From: Mycobacterium adipatum
GTDB taxonomy: Bacteria; Actinomycetota; Actinomycetes; Mycobacteriales; Mycobacteriaceae
Direction: 5' to 3'
DNA length: 64,000 nucleotides
Assembly (NCBI RefSeq): GCF_001644575.1
Contig: NZ_CP015597.1
Span: forward strand, 186,001 to 250,000
Part shown: piece by piece, positions 7,805 to 15,918 of the stretch
Layout of the letters: every line of letters starts with the position of its first letter
How positions within the stretch are numbered: position 1 is the stretch's first letter
The notes under the pieces: generated by a model
Seen by the model: the letters and a program-made list of their open reading frames with translations, nothing else
What the model was told of the DNA's origin: nothing
Databases searched by the model: none
Position numbers and translations under genes: made by a program

Positions 7805-8643
7805 CCGCCACGCCGGCCACCGGGCTGAACATGCAGACACTACGCGGTATCGCCGCGCGCCGGCGCGGGCTGCGGACCTACCAACACCTGCTCGACCGCA
7901 TCGCCGAACACCTCGACGAGCACGACGGCTTCGTGTCCTGGAGCGGCGGGAAGGACTCCACCGTCGTCGTCGACCTCGCCCGCCAGGTCGATCCGCACAT
8001 CCCCGTGGTGTTTTTCGACAGCGGGCTGCAGTTCCCCGAGACGATTCGCTACCTGGAGGATCTCGCTGAGGCGTGGCAGCTGAACTACCAGGTGATCACC
8101 GCGGATCCGGACCTGTTGACGGTGCTGATCGCCGGCGGCGGGTTCGATCACCAGGCAGTCGATCGCACATTGCGCGGGCAGCTGGCCGACATCATGATCA
8201 CCAGCCCCGCCCGAGAAGCACACCGCCGCCACGGCCGCGGCTCGTTGTGGGGTGTGCGCGCCGAAGAATCCCACGGCCGGCGGATGCTATATCGTCGCGG
8301 CCTGGCCGCCGAAACCCGTGCACGACAGAACAGTTCACGCAGCGATGTCCGCGCGCAGGCGGGAGGAGTGGTGCGCCGCGCCGACGGGACCATCACCTAC
8401 GGGCCGATCTGGGACTGGCAGCGAGCCCACGTCTTTGAGTACCTGGCCGGTCGGGGAATTCAACCCAACCCGCTCTACCGCAAGCTGGCAGAACTCGGTG
8501 TGCCCGAGGCGCAGATCCGCGTCGACTCGATCATCGACGCCTCCAAGCTGTCCAACGGCCACATCGCCTGGCTGCAGAAGGGATGGCCTGACCTGTTCGA
8601 TCGGTTGGCGCGGGCGTTGCCCAGATTGGCCGAATGGACGTGA
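7801..8643 (+). CDS. cysH: CysH-like PP-loop ATPase of type IV-B CRISPR-Cas neighbourhoods
   Basis: 280 residues from ATG 7801 (ATGA overlap with the previous gene). The PP-loop SGGKDS is at residues 48-53, followed by VVFFDSGLQFPET, as in PAPS reductase/ATP-pyrophosphatase family proteins. The C-terminal ECG-H cysteine motif of true sulfonucleotide reductases is absent, so assimilatory sulfate reduction is unlikely. CysH-like genes are the best known companions of type IV-B csf operons, and this one lies 2 kb from csf1 on the opposite strand. Its role there is unknown; nucleotide or base modification is an inference from the PP-loop family. Confidence 0.85.
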   Translation: MTATPATGLNMQTLRGIAARRRGLRTYQHLLDRIAEHLDEHDGFVSWSGGKDSTVVVDLARQVDPHIPVVFFDSGLQFPETIRYLEDLAEAWQLNYQVITADPDLLTVLIAGGGFDHQAVDRTLRGQLADIMITSPAREAHRRHGRGSLWGVRAEESHGRRMLYRRGLAAETRARQNSSRSDVRAQAGGVVRRADGTITYGPIWDWQRAHVFEYLAGRGIQPNPLYRKLAELGVPEAQIRVDSIIDASKLSNGHIAWLQKGWPDLFDRLARALPRLAEWT

Positions 8644-8678
8644 ATCATGATGTGCCGCAGATCGTCAGCGATTGTCAG

Positions 8679-8748
8679 TTCTCACACGACATGTCACATT
8701 CTCAAACTCGATGTCACACCGATGTCCAGAGTGACAAACGATTGAGAA
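8679..8748. repeat. GTGACA-N5-7-TGAGAA repeat cluster 1 (3 copies)
   Basis: Two copies lie on the minus strand at 8679-8697 and 8699-8717, exactly 20 bp apart, and one on the plus strand at 8731-8748 (GTGACAAACGATTGAGAA). The conserved half-elements are GTGACA and TGAGAA, separated by 6-7 bases. They sit in the gap between cysH and the RusA-like gene. Iteron or operator function is inferred. Confidence 0.75.
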
Positions 8749-8814
8749 TCCGTAGGTCATGCGAGGTCTCCAGAACAATGTTTCGGGGCCGCCCCACCAG
8801 GCAAAAACCTAGGT

Positions 8815-9984
8815 TCAGCCCGTCGACGCCGGGCTGCAGGTCCCGCACGTCTCGATCGGCCCGGGCACCACGGTGGCCGCCCAGTGTTGGAGGTCGGCCA
8901 ATCGGTCTGCGCAGATCTTCACGTACTGGCCCTCGGTCCACGAGGCAGCGCGTAGGCCCGGGCGGCTCACCGTCCAACAACCCGCACGGTGAATGCGTGC
9001 ACCGCCAGGGGTGTGGCCGCGCACGATATTGATCACGTAGCCGTCGGGATGATCGGCGATCCAGGCCAAATAGCCGTCATCATCGTCACGGAACTCACGC
9101 GCATCCCCACCGCTCACCGCAGCGGCCCCCGGTCGTTGATCGTCGACGACACCCACGACCGCCGGCGGCGCATCCGCCTGCGCCGAATCATCAACGCCTG
9201 CTGAGCCGTTCGTGCCACGCGCGCCGGAGCTGGGCTGGTCGATGAGAACTGCATCGCCGACAAGGACGCTCGCGCGCGGGCTGACGCGCATGCTGCCAGG
9301 TGCGGCATGGATGCCGATCACAACCTTGTTGCCGGCGCTCGGGTCGACCTCGACGTGCAGCCCCAGTTCGGTGATCCGGCCATCGAGCGGGTGACTGGAC
9401 CGGTGGGGGTCGGTTCGACCCAAAACTGAATCAAGAGAGTCGATCGTCTGCTTCCACAAGTTCGGCCAGATCCGCTGCGGACCGACCACGAAAGACAACT
9501 CCAGCCTGACCGGTTGGCTCGCGGGCAGCGCCGGCGCGTCGGCGACGGCGGCCATGATCTGCTTCTGGGCGGGGCTACCACCGCGGCGACTCTCCCATGA
9601 CGCGGTCGTTTCGACGACCAGGACATCCGCCGGCCCGGGCACCTCGCGGGCAGAGTCCACGCGTACGTACGAGTGCGCAGCGTGCTCCTTGGTGCACCAG
9701 ACCGACACCAACTCCCCGTCCAGCAAGCGCTTTGCGAGCGGGTAGGCGTAATTGTCGAGGTCGGCCTGGTCGAGTAAATCCCGATCGGCCGGGCGCCCGA
9801 CGTCCAGGCGTAACGTCCACGGGCCCTGGACTTTTGAAGCGGAGAGGAGGTCTTCGGTGTCATTCAGATATTTGCGTAGCCGAACCTGATCCGGATGAGC
9901 GGCCGCGTCCCAGGCCGCCAACCGCGGCGCGACCCGCAACTGCAGGGCGTCGTTCTCCGGGCGGGCAAACCAGCGCATTCCCAC
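8815..9984 (-). CDS. RusA-like protein with C-terminal Cys-containing domain
   Basis: 389 residues from ATG 9984. The N-terminal part contains ADLDNYAYPLAKRLLDGEL near residues 74-92, resembling the D-x-DN core of RusA-type Holliday junction resolvases. The C-terminal 85 residues (HPDGYVINIVRG ... GCWTVSR ... YVKICAD ... CGTC) match a domain frequently seen at the ends of actinobacterial mobile-element proteins, with Cys residues that may bind metal. It lies alone on the minus strand between two clusters of the same repeat, which may be its regulatory sites. Functional confidence is modest. Confidence 0.45.
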   Translation of the reverse strand: MGMRWFARPENDALQLRVAPRLAAWDAAAHPDQVRLRKYLNDTEDLLSASKVQGPWTLRLDVGRPADRDLLDQADLDNYAYPLAKRLLDGELVSVWCTKEHAAHSYVRVDSAREVPGPADVLVVETTASWESRRGGSPAQKQIMAAVADAPALPASQPVRLELSFVVGPQRIWPNLWKQTIDSLDSVLGRTDPHRSSHPLDGRITELGLHVEVDPSAGNKVVIGIHAAPGSMRVSPRASVLVGDAVLIDQPSSGARGTNGSAGVDDSAQADAPPAVVGVVDDQRPGAAAVSGGDAREFRDDDDGYLAWIADHPDGYVINIVRGHTPGGARIHRAGCWTVSRPGLRAASWTEGQYVKICADRLADLQHWAATVVPGPIETCGTCSPASTG

Positions 9985-10226
9985 AAGCTATAGCAGAGCT
10001 CCGACACGTCGGCCGTGAGGCGTTTGGGCGGGCCTACTCTAAACAGCTGTAAGCCGGATCCGGTGTACGCCCGTAGGTGGAAATGCCGCCTAGCTGCGCT
10101 GATGGTGCACTGGCCATGTGTACTAGAAGATCTCCTTGAAACCGCAGACGCGACGGTGGCATCGCGCTACTCCGCTAAGCGCCATGAGACAGCACAACTA
10201 AGCGGCCGTCAGGCCCGGCGCGAAAA

Positions 10227-10396
10227 GTGACACAGATCTGAGAAAGTCTGGGGTGACATCCCATGAGAACGGAGCCATCAACCCAGTTCAAAGTGCTGGG
10301 GGATGACACGGCATTTGAGAACTGACAGCGATTCTCAATCTGCGTGGCGGTGTCTCACTTGAGATGTCGCTGTCGCATGCGACACGTGAGTGAGAA
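10227..10396. repeat. GTGACA-N5-7-TGAGAA repeat cluster 2 (4 copies)
   Basis: Plus-strand copies lie at 10227-10244, 10253-10269, 10303-10321 and a one-mismatch copy at 10379-10396 (GCGACA-N6-TGAGAA). The string TGAGAACTGACA at 10315-10326 also occurs inverted near 8674-8685, tying this cluster to the first. The 590-bp gap 9985-10574 that holds them contains no convincing gene. Confidence 0.75.
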
Positions 10397-10574
10397 ACTA
10401 GTCAGCTGGCCTTTGCGCCAGTCGGAAAGATCGTCCGTGTTATTGCCGCCGCCGTTTGGGCTGGGCGCGTCGGCTGGTCACTGCAGGTGCGACTCGGCAG
10501 TCCGGCCACCCGGGACAGGGCGGTGCGCCGTCACGGGGGCCGGCATAGCGTGCAGTCGTTATCGGCCACGGTGG

Positions 10575-11087
10575 TCACGTTGGAGGAAGAGAACCCGAGA
10601 ATTGCGGGCAGAACATCCTCACCATTTCGATCCAGTCTGAGGCGGCGCTTTCGCTGATAGGGATTTCACCCGTTTCAACATTCTTGCACGCACCGGTGCC
10701 CAGGTAGACGGCCATTCCGACCATAAGTCCTCGATCAGCTTCCGGCACCGAGCCTGCGATTTTGCTACAGGCCAACTTCACATAAGCTTCGACGGATCCA
10801 GGTATCAACTGTTGGTAGTAGTAGTCGAACAAATGATCAATCTCAACGGCTTGAAATGCTGCGGCATCAGGGTATGCATCTTTGATCCGTTGCGCCTCGC
10901 GGCGGGCCTCGGCCAGCGTCGGGTTCGGCCCGCGGAATCCGCAGGTTGTGTCTTGTAGCGACGGCTGTTGCTGCGCTGAACCCGGGGTATTTGCGGGCGA
11001 AACAGACGACGGACCGCTACAAGCTCCTAACGCAGCAACTAATAACGCGCAGACGACCGCCGCGCGGATAAGCGGCTGTCCGTCCAT
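10575..11087 (-). CDS. Secreted lipoprotein, mycobacterial type
   Basis: Start ATG 11087 gives 170 residues with a classical lipoprotein signal: charged start, hydrophobic core (AAVVCALLVAALGAC) and lipobox L-G-A-C near residue 23. A longer frame upstream adds 32 basic residues before the signal and is less likely. The mature part is acidic/helical with several Cys (CGFRG, CSKI, CKNV, CPQF) that could pair outside the membrane. No defined family; a helical secreted protein anchored at the cell surface is the most that can be said. Confidence 0.55.
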   Translation of the reverse strand: MDGQPLIRAAVVCALLVAALGACSGPSSVSPANTPGSAQQQPSLQDTTCGFRGPNPTLAEARREAQRIKDAYPDAAAFQAVEIDHLFDYYYQQLIPGSVEAYVKLACSKIAGSVPEADRGLMVGMAVYLGTGACKNVETGEIPISESAASDWIEMVRMFCPQFSGSLPPT

Positions 11088-11309
11088 CAAAATGGTGCTT
11101 CGTAACTCATGCCGGACTCTGCCGGTATCGATGCGGTCTAGCACCTTCACCGACCGGTAGCGCCCGAACGATGTGCCTCTCATGTAGGCCTCCCAGCAAA
11201 CTGCGGTCAGGTCACGATACGCCCCCGCTGCCGGGCGTGGCAGCGATCGGATCCGCGGCAGCGCGATTGACCGGCGGCGTCCGATGCCGGGAGTAGCATC
11301 ATGAACCGA

Positions 11310-11333
11310 GGGCAGGCCAACACGGGTCGGCCC
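11310..11333 (+). promoter_or_regulatory. Cassette leader hairpin, copy 1
   Basis: GGGCAGGCC (11310-11318) and GGTCGGCCC (11325-11333) form the mismatched inverted repeat seen before nine other genes in the window; here one C-G pair is a G-T wobble. GGAAGGGA at 11342-11349 precedes ATG 11360. The upstream promoter-like box is the most diverged of the set (TAGCAT at 11294). Confidence 0.7.
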
Positions 11334-11359
11334 AACATCTCCGGAAGGGAGAAGGGATC

Positions 11360-12205
11360 ATGGGTGTTGGACTAGCGGGTACGTTGCCCGCTGCTGTGTA
11401 CGACCAGGAGGACGACATCAGCGAGGCCCCGTACCTGTGGTCGGACCTGTTGGCGCGGCGCAACGCGCTCAGCCTGCGGGTCGAGGACCTCGTGCCGGTG
11501 CTGCGGGTGGATCTACGTAAGTACCGTTCCCGCGAAACCGGCGCCCTAGAAGTCAGCGCCGAACTCGTCGACGAGCTGATCGCAATGGAGGAGTTCATCG
11601 CCGGCGAGGTCGCCAGGATGCTCAATACGGCGCCGGCCGAAGGCACGGTGCGCCTGGAGGCCGCCGTCGACCAGACGGAGTTCGAGGACGCCTACCCAGA
11701 TGCGCGAACACTGCGCGACCTCGTCCCGTACCTGATGTCCCTGCAACACGTGGCGGTCGGCCGCGCCGCTGCAGAGCTGAGCCGCCGTGGCCACGACGTG
11801 GAGGTGTACCGCGGTGAACAGCGCGGGGATCTCACCGTGCGCCGGCTGGCGGCCGGCCTGCTCAAAGAGGAAACCGCCCGGCTGCTCGGTATCGACGTGA
11901 AGCGATACGCGAAGTTCGAGCGCAGCACCTCGGCGCCGCCGGCGGGACTGGTCGCCGAACTGCAGGCCATCGACGACTTCATCGCCAGCAGTGCCGGTCA
12001 GCTCGACGTCACCGACCTCGATGGTGTGAGCGTTGTGGTGATGGTCGACGACCAGGCCGACTTCGAGCGGATCTATCCGCAGGCCCGCACCAAGCGCGAC
12101 GGCCTGGTGTACCCGCGTCGAGTGCATCGCGTGGCGGCCGCGCGTCGGGCGCACGAACTCGAGGCCGCCGGCAACTCGGTACGGATCCTGGTCGCCGATA
12201 CCTAG
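11360..12205 (+). CDS. Internally duplicated HTH-like plasmid protein
   Basis: 281 residues from ATG 11360 behind leader copy 1. The two halves are repeats of each other: each has an HTH-like region (ARRNALSLRVEDLVPVLRVD; LLKEETARLLGIDVKRYAKF), a helical FIA...FIAS segment, then DQTEFEDAYPDARTLRD or DQADFERIYPQARTKRD and a final RR.HDVEVYRG or A.GNSVRILV strand. The HTH parts resemble phage-repressor-like plasmid proteins. The duplication suggests a pseudo-dimeric DNA-binding protein, possibly a regulator of the cassette array, but nothing shows its target. Confidence 0.55.
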   Translation: MGVGLAGTLPAAVYDQEDDISEAPYLWSDLLARRNALSLRVEDLVPVLRVDLRKYRSRETGALEVSAELVDELIAMEEFIAGEVARMLNTAPAEGTVRLEAAVDQTEFEDAYPDARTLRDLVPYLMSLQHVAVGRAAAELSRRGHDVEVYRGEQRGDLTVRRLAAGLLKEETARLLGIDVKRYAKFERSTSAPPAGLVAELQAIDDFIASSAGQLDVTDLDGVSVVVMVDDQADFERIYPQARTKRDGLVYPRRVHRVAAARRAHELEAAGNSVRILVADT

Positions 12206-12494
12206 ACCTGGCACGTGTTTCGGCGGAAATCCAACGACAGCACCAAACGCGTCGTGTCACCGCAGCTGACGATGTTGGTCATCGCTGACGTCAGACCTGA
12301 TATCGGCGATCGGGCTCTCGTCCCCGATGTTGAAGGACCGGGGCATCTCCTCAGATAACCGCGAGCATCACCCTCGTGGCTGGCCGTTGGTTCCGTGAGC
12401 AAACGTTGCTATCTGTTCGATAGCGGCCCGACTTCGGATAAATGCGGGCCTGAAGCCGATCGCAGCAAGCCATCTGGCGTTTAGCATTCAGCAC

Positions 12495-13622
12495 ATGCGA
12501 AAGACTCGGGGTCCCCGCATGATCGTCATAGCTGCAGGGGCGGCGGCGGTACTACTGATGGGGTGTTCGACGGACCTACCGCCTGGGGGCAGCTCTTCTT
12601 CTGTGGACTCCCCACCGCCGCCAGAGCGGTACGCCGACTATCCACTCACCCTCAGATGCGAGGTGAAGTATGAACCCGGCAGTCGGGATGCCGAGCTGCC
12701 GAGCTACGTCCACATCAGGCGGGCCACCGTCGAACATCTCGGAGGCGATCGGATCGCCATCAATCTCACGTTTCCCGGTGACGTGCCGCAAAGCTCATCT
12801 TCGCTGCAGGCCGGATCGCTTGTGTACAGCATCCTGCTGCTGGTGGGCCCCGACTCGGGTTACATCACAATGAGCGAGAAGGACGGCGAGTGGCAGTCGC
12901 ACGACATAAACCTTCGTTCCTGGGCTGGCCTTGACACCGAAGATTTCGACTCTCCGCTGTTGGTTGCCGAGAACGTGAAGCGAAATCAGCTGAGACTCGA
13001 ACTAGATATGAGTGCTCAGCAAGAGTTCCTGGAATCGGAACATTTTGAGCCGGTCATCGCGTTCGACGCGGGTTTTCGGAGCGGCCAGAACGATGGCCCA
13101 CTAGGAGCTCCAGGACTGATTCCCGCTGATAAACAGACTTGTAACGTGGCCCATGGCCAATCGAGCGGCACGCCGACAGCTTCGCCGCCGACTTCCACGA
13201 GGGTGCCGAGGACGACAACGCGCAAAGCTCCACCGACGTCGGAACGCCCCCGTGGGGGATCATCTCCGATGAGGCGGGCCTTCCAGTCGGCCACCGGGAA
13301 TATCGCTTGCACGTTGGTGGACAACGGTGACAAGGCCCAAGCCTCGTGCGAGGTTAAGGAGAATCGCTACGGCAGGTATCCAGTCGAAGGATGTTCACCG
13401 GCCACGCCGATTGTCTTCACTATCGGTCAGGGAGAGGACCCGAAGATCCGATGCACTTCGCGGAGCTACTACCCAGATTCATTGCCCGTTCAGGGATACG
13501 GACGCCCGATATCGGTAGGAACGATCACTTGCACCATTCACGAACGCTCTGGCGTTCACTGCAGGGACCAATCCACGGGCAGATTCTTTGAGGTTTCACG
13601 GGAGGAAGGGCAGTGGGGATGA
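12495..13622 (+). CDS. Lipoprotein with C-terminal actinobacterial DUF6636-like domain
   Basis: 375 residues from ATG 12495. Signal peptide with lipobox LMGC near residue 24, a Ser/Pro linker, a 170-residue beta-rich domain, a second Thr/Pro-rich linker, then a C-terminal domain starting FQSATGNIACTL and ending with ITCTIHERSGVHCRDQSTGR. That last pattern (GNI-C ... G-x-C ... C-x-TG-x-F) matches the secreted actinobacterial domain known as DUF6636, with paired Cys. Likely a surface-exposed lipoprotein. The 290 bp before it (12206-12494) show no gene. Confidence 0.6.
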   Translation: MRKTRGPRMIVIAAGAAAVLLMGCSTDLPPGGSSSSVDSPPPPERYADYPLTLRCEVKYEPGSRDAELPSYVHIRRATVEHLGGDRIAINLTFPGDVPQSSSSLQAGSLVYSILLLVGPDSGYITMSEKDGEWQSHDINLRSWAGLDTEDFDSPLLVAENVKRNQLRLELDMSAQQEFLESEHFEPVIAFDAGFRSGQNDGPLGAPGLIPADKQTCNVAHGQSSGTPTASPPTSTRVPRTTTRKAPPTSERPRGGSSPMRRAFQSATGNIACTLVDNGDKAQASCEVKENRYGRYPVEGCSPATPIVFTIGQGEDPKIRCTSRSYYPDSLPVQGYGRPISVGTITCTIHERSGVHCRDQSTGRFFEVSREEGQWG

Positions 13623-13870
13623 GTAGCCGCAGATTGGTTTCGCGACGCACAGCCCGCCGGCTGGCGTGAACGAAGATCCGGTGAATGAGGCCCACGCAGG
13701 CATCGTGGCGCTGCGTCACTGCGTTGACCGCACGTCGCCGATGATGCTGATCCACAGCCACACTTATCCGCGGGTTCCGGTCACCGCTACGGAGCCACCC
13801 TGCGGGAGTACGTCCGCGGCGCTCGCCTTGTGACCCGCTGACCTCCTGTGGTCCGCTTGTGCGGAGGGCG
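13623..13870. other. Gap with no convincing gene
   Basis: Between the lipoprotein stop and the next terminator there is only a 55-codon frame (GTG 13666 to 13833) with no recognisable product. I see no other feature. Confidence 0.3.
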
Positions 13871-13913
13871 ACACCCACTCCCCACCCGGCACAGGGGTGG
13901 GGAGCGGGTGTCT
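13871..13913 (+). terminator. GGCACA-loop hairpin, copy 1
   Basis: Long stem of the form CTCCCCACCC / GGGGTGGGGAG, with the constant loop bases GGCACA, closed by ACACCC/GGGTGT, then TCTAAA. This is the first of eight hairpins with the same loop that separate the cassette genes. Terminator role is inferred from position. Confidence 0.7.
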
Positions 13914-13949
13914 AAAGGCGCTGCGGGGGAGTGCATTTGGAAGGATCGG

Positions 13950-14005
13950 CTGTCGGTGCTGGGTTGTAGGATCGTGGTGTTGGGCAGGCCGAGAGGGGCA
14001 GGCCC
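13950..14005 (+). promoter_or_regulatory. Cassette promoter-like box and leader hairpin, copy 2
   Basis: CTGTCGGTG at 13950, TAGGAT at 13967, then GGGCAGGCC at 13982 with its partner arm ending GGCCC at 14005. Ribosome site GGAAGGGG at 14016-14023, eight bases before ATG 14032. Confidence 0.75.
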
Positions 14006-14031
14006 ATTGAGCCCAGGAAGGGGCGTTGGAC

Positions 14032-14850
14032 ATGGGGCATGAGGATTCGCGGCGGGGATCGGAGTCGGAGGCGCGCGCGGCGGTGTTGGCCGAGACGCGA
14101 GTGAAGGTCGCTGAGCATGGATGGACGGTCTTGGCGGTGTTTCCGACGGCTGGAGATCAGGGTCCGTCGTTCGCCTACACGGTGGGTCTGTCGGCGCAGT
14201 CGCTGCCGGAATTGGCGATCTATGGGCTGCCGGGCCAGGTGGCGCACAGCGTGCTCAACCAGGTGGCCCGCCGGATGGTGGCCGCAGGCCAGGGGTTGGC
14301 CACCGGCGATCGGATCGAGGGGGTCCTGGTCGACGATGTGGCGCTGGTGGCGGTCGAGATGACCGATGCGCGGGATCTGAATCTGGTGAGGGAGTGCTAC
14401 GGCGCGGTCGCGGCGGCGGTGCAGGTGGTGTGGCCGGATGCCGACGGGGTGTTGCCGTGGGAAGCCGGATCGCGCATCGGGGACGCGCAGCAGCCGCTGC
14501 GTGGGCGCCCGCCGCAGGCGCGGCCGGTGTATCACGCGCAGCGGGTGGCGGCGTCGACGGCGCAGGAGCTGGCCGATCTGATCGCTGAGCAGCCGCGGAA
14601 AAGCGTCGTGGCCGGTGATGGCTCTGACCCGCAGCGCGACAGCGATATTCGCGCTGGCTGGGCGGCGCGGGCGCTGGTTGCCTACGCCGAGCACCTGGGC
14701 GGATCCAGCCTGACTGAGGATGTCGCTACGGCGGCGACCGACCTGTTGTCGGACTTACGGCACCTGTTCGATGCGCTCGGCGTCGAATGGGAGCAGGCGG
14801 TCGCGTCCTCAGACGGCTACTACCGCGATGAGATCTTCGGGCAGCTCTGA
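14032..14850 (+). CDS. DUF4262 family protein
   Basis: 272 residues from ATG 14032 (TTG 14026 is possible but too close to GGAAGGGG). Residues about 20-165 match DUF4262: HGWTVLAVF, FAYTVGLS, PELAIYGLP, LNQVARRMV and VVWPDADGVLPWE are all typical. The last 100 residues are an added helical region. DUF4262 proteins are common on actinobacterial plasmids; the biochemical role is unknown. Single-gene cassette bounded by leader copy 2 and the hairpin at 14899. Confidence 0.8.
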   Translation: MGHEDSRRGSESEARAAVLAETRVKVAEHGWTVLAVFPTAGDQGPSFAYTVGLSAQSLPELAIYGLPGQVAHSVLNQVARRMVAAGQGLATGDRIEGVLVDDVALVAVEMTDARDLNLVRECYGAVAAAVQVVWPDADGVLPWEAGSRIGDAQQPLRGRPPQARPVYHAQRVAASTAQELADLIAEQPRKSVVAGDGSDPQRDSDIRAGWAARALVAYAEHLGGSSLTEDVATAATDLLSDLRHLFDALGVEWEQAVASSDGYYRDEIFGQL

Positions 14851-14898
14851 GAAGCCTTCTGCGCGACAGGTGGTGTGTGTCGGGTTCCGGCCTGGCGC

Positions 14899-14939
14899 AC
14901 ACCACCACCCCACCCGGCACAGGGGTGGGGTGGTGGTGT
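14899..14939 (+). terminator. GGCACA-loop hairpin, copy 2
   Basis: Near-perfect stem ACACCACCACCCCACCC against GGGGTGGGGTGGTGGTGT around the loop GGCACA, 48 bp after the DUF4262 stop. Confidence 0.75.
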
Positions 14940-14977
14940 CTATTCCGTTGGCGTGCAGGTGATTCGAGGAACAATTG

Positions 14978-15035
14978 TTGTCGGTGGCGGTTGGTAGTGT
15001 CGTCAATGTACGGGCAGGCCGTTGGGGGCCGGCCC
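14978..15035 (+). promoter_or_regulatory. Cassette promoter-like box and leader hairpin, copy 3
   Basis: TTGTCGGTG at 14978, TAGTGT at 14995, hairpin arms GGGCAGGCC (15012-15020) and GGCCGGCCC (15027-15035). The arms pair fully except the central A opposite G. GGAGG precedes ATG 15056. Confidence 0.8.
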
Positions 15036-15055
15036 ACTCACCCCGGAGGTTGGGA

Positions 15056-15322
15056 ATGGTCGTTTACGTTGATGATGTCGAGCCGGTCGATGTCGAGTTG
15101 TTGAGTCTCGATGAGGCGAGGATGGTGTTGGCGCGCTCGCAGGCCGAGTTGCCGATTGCGTTCAACTCGGCGCACGCCGCGACACTGCGGATGGAGATCG
15201 CGGAAGTTGAGGATCAGATTGCGTGGCTGGAATCGGAGGCGGCGGCCGAGGCGTTGGAGGACGCCGCCGTGGAGCACGCCAGCGATCTGTGGGCGGACTA
15301 CGACTTGGGAATCCCGGCGTGA
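15056..15322 (+). CDS. Small acidic helical protein, unknown
   Basis: 88 residues from ATG 15056 after leader copy 3. Strongly acidic, with a long amphipathic helix (RMEIAEVEDQIAWLESEAAA) likely to form a coiled coil. GTGA overlap couples it to the next gene. No family recognised. Confidence 0.55.
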   Translation: MVVYVDDVEPVDVELLSLDEARMVLARSQAELPIAFNSAHAATLRMEIAEVEDQIAWLESEAAAEALEDAAVEHASDLWADYDLGIPA

Positions 15323-15708
15323 GCGCGGGCAGCGCCGGTGCGGGCGACAGCGCTCTGGTTGATGACGGCGGATACCCCACTGAGTGGGGGATCGCCGCTG
15401 TGCGGGGTTTTCACGGCTCGCCTGCTGCGATGGTGGATCTGCTGGAGCAGATGTGGTGGACACCGACGCTGATGACGGTGGATGAGTGGCTGGACGGCCA
15501 GTTGCGGACGGTTGTGAGGGTGTCGCTGGTGACGGGCGGCTGGAGCGGCAACGAGCAGCTCATCGACTCCCTCGTCGGGTCGATGTTTCACCTGCGGTTC
15601 TGGGAGTCCAGCCATCGCGGCGGGCTGCATGTCTACGAGGTTCCGAAGCGGGAGTGGGAGGTGGCCGGTCCGCTCGGTGCGATCGCGGCCGAGGGGGACC
15701 GAGGGTAG
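15319..15708 (+). CDS. Hypothetical protein, second gene of a two-gene cassette
   Basis: 129 residues from GTG 15319, overlapping the previous stop. The sequence has aromatic-rich segments (EQMWWTPTLM; MFHLRFWESSHRGG) and looks like a small globular alpha/beta protein. No family recognised. It ends shortly before the hairpin at 15751, so it shares its transcript with the 88-residue acidic protein. Confidence 0.5.
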   Translation: MSAGSAGAGDSALVDDGGYPTEWGIAAVRGFHGSPAAMVDLLEQMWWTPTLMTVDEWLDGQLRTVVRVSLVTGGWSGNEQLIDSLVGSMFHLRFWESSHRGGLHVYEVPKREWEVAGPLGAIAAEGDRG

Positions 15709-15750
15709 ATCGGCGCTGTGGCCGGCGTTTCGGTGCCGGCCACGAAGGCT

Positions 15751-15790
15751 CACCACCACCCGACCCGGCACAGGGGTCGGGTGGGGGTGT
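15751..15790 (+). terminator. GGCACA-loop hairpin, copy 3
   Basis: The stem reads CCCGACCC/GGGGTCGGG instead of CCCCACCC/GGGGTGGGG, a compensatory change on both arms that keeps pairing around the same GGCACA loop. Confidence 0.75.
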
Positions 15791-15834
15791 CTATTGTGCT
15801 GCAATGGCACGGGTTTTCGCGGGTGATCGCGGAT

Positions 15835-15892
15835 TTGTCGGTGGGCAGCGGTAGTGTCCTGTGATGTGAGGACGGGCCATCGGGGCCGGTCC
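15835..15892 (+). promoter_or_regulatory. Cassette promoter-like box and leader hairpin, copy 4
   Basis: TTGTCGGTG at 15835, TAGTGT at 15852, arms GGACGGGCC (15870-15878) and GGCCGGTCC (15884-15892). Relative to other copies GGGC/GCCC has become GGAC/GTCC, a paired change. GGGAGGGG precedes ATG 15919. Confidence 0.8.
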
Positions 15893-15918
15893 GCTACTCC
15901 TCGGGAGGGGATTCGGCT

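Noticed and set aside
7801..8643. CysH as assimilatory sulfate reduction enzyme belonging to the sulfur islands
   Set aside because: It lacks the C-terminal ECG-H cysteine motif, has no cysN/cysD partner and is coupled to genes beside the type IV-B operon.
10344..10640. Short frame overlapping repeat cluster 2
   Set aside because: It runs through four conserved repeats and into the lipoprotein gene's end; no motifs or ribosome site.
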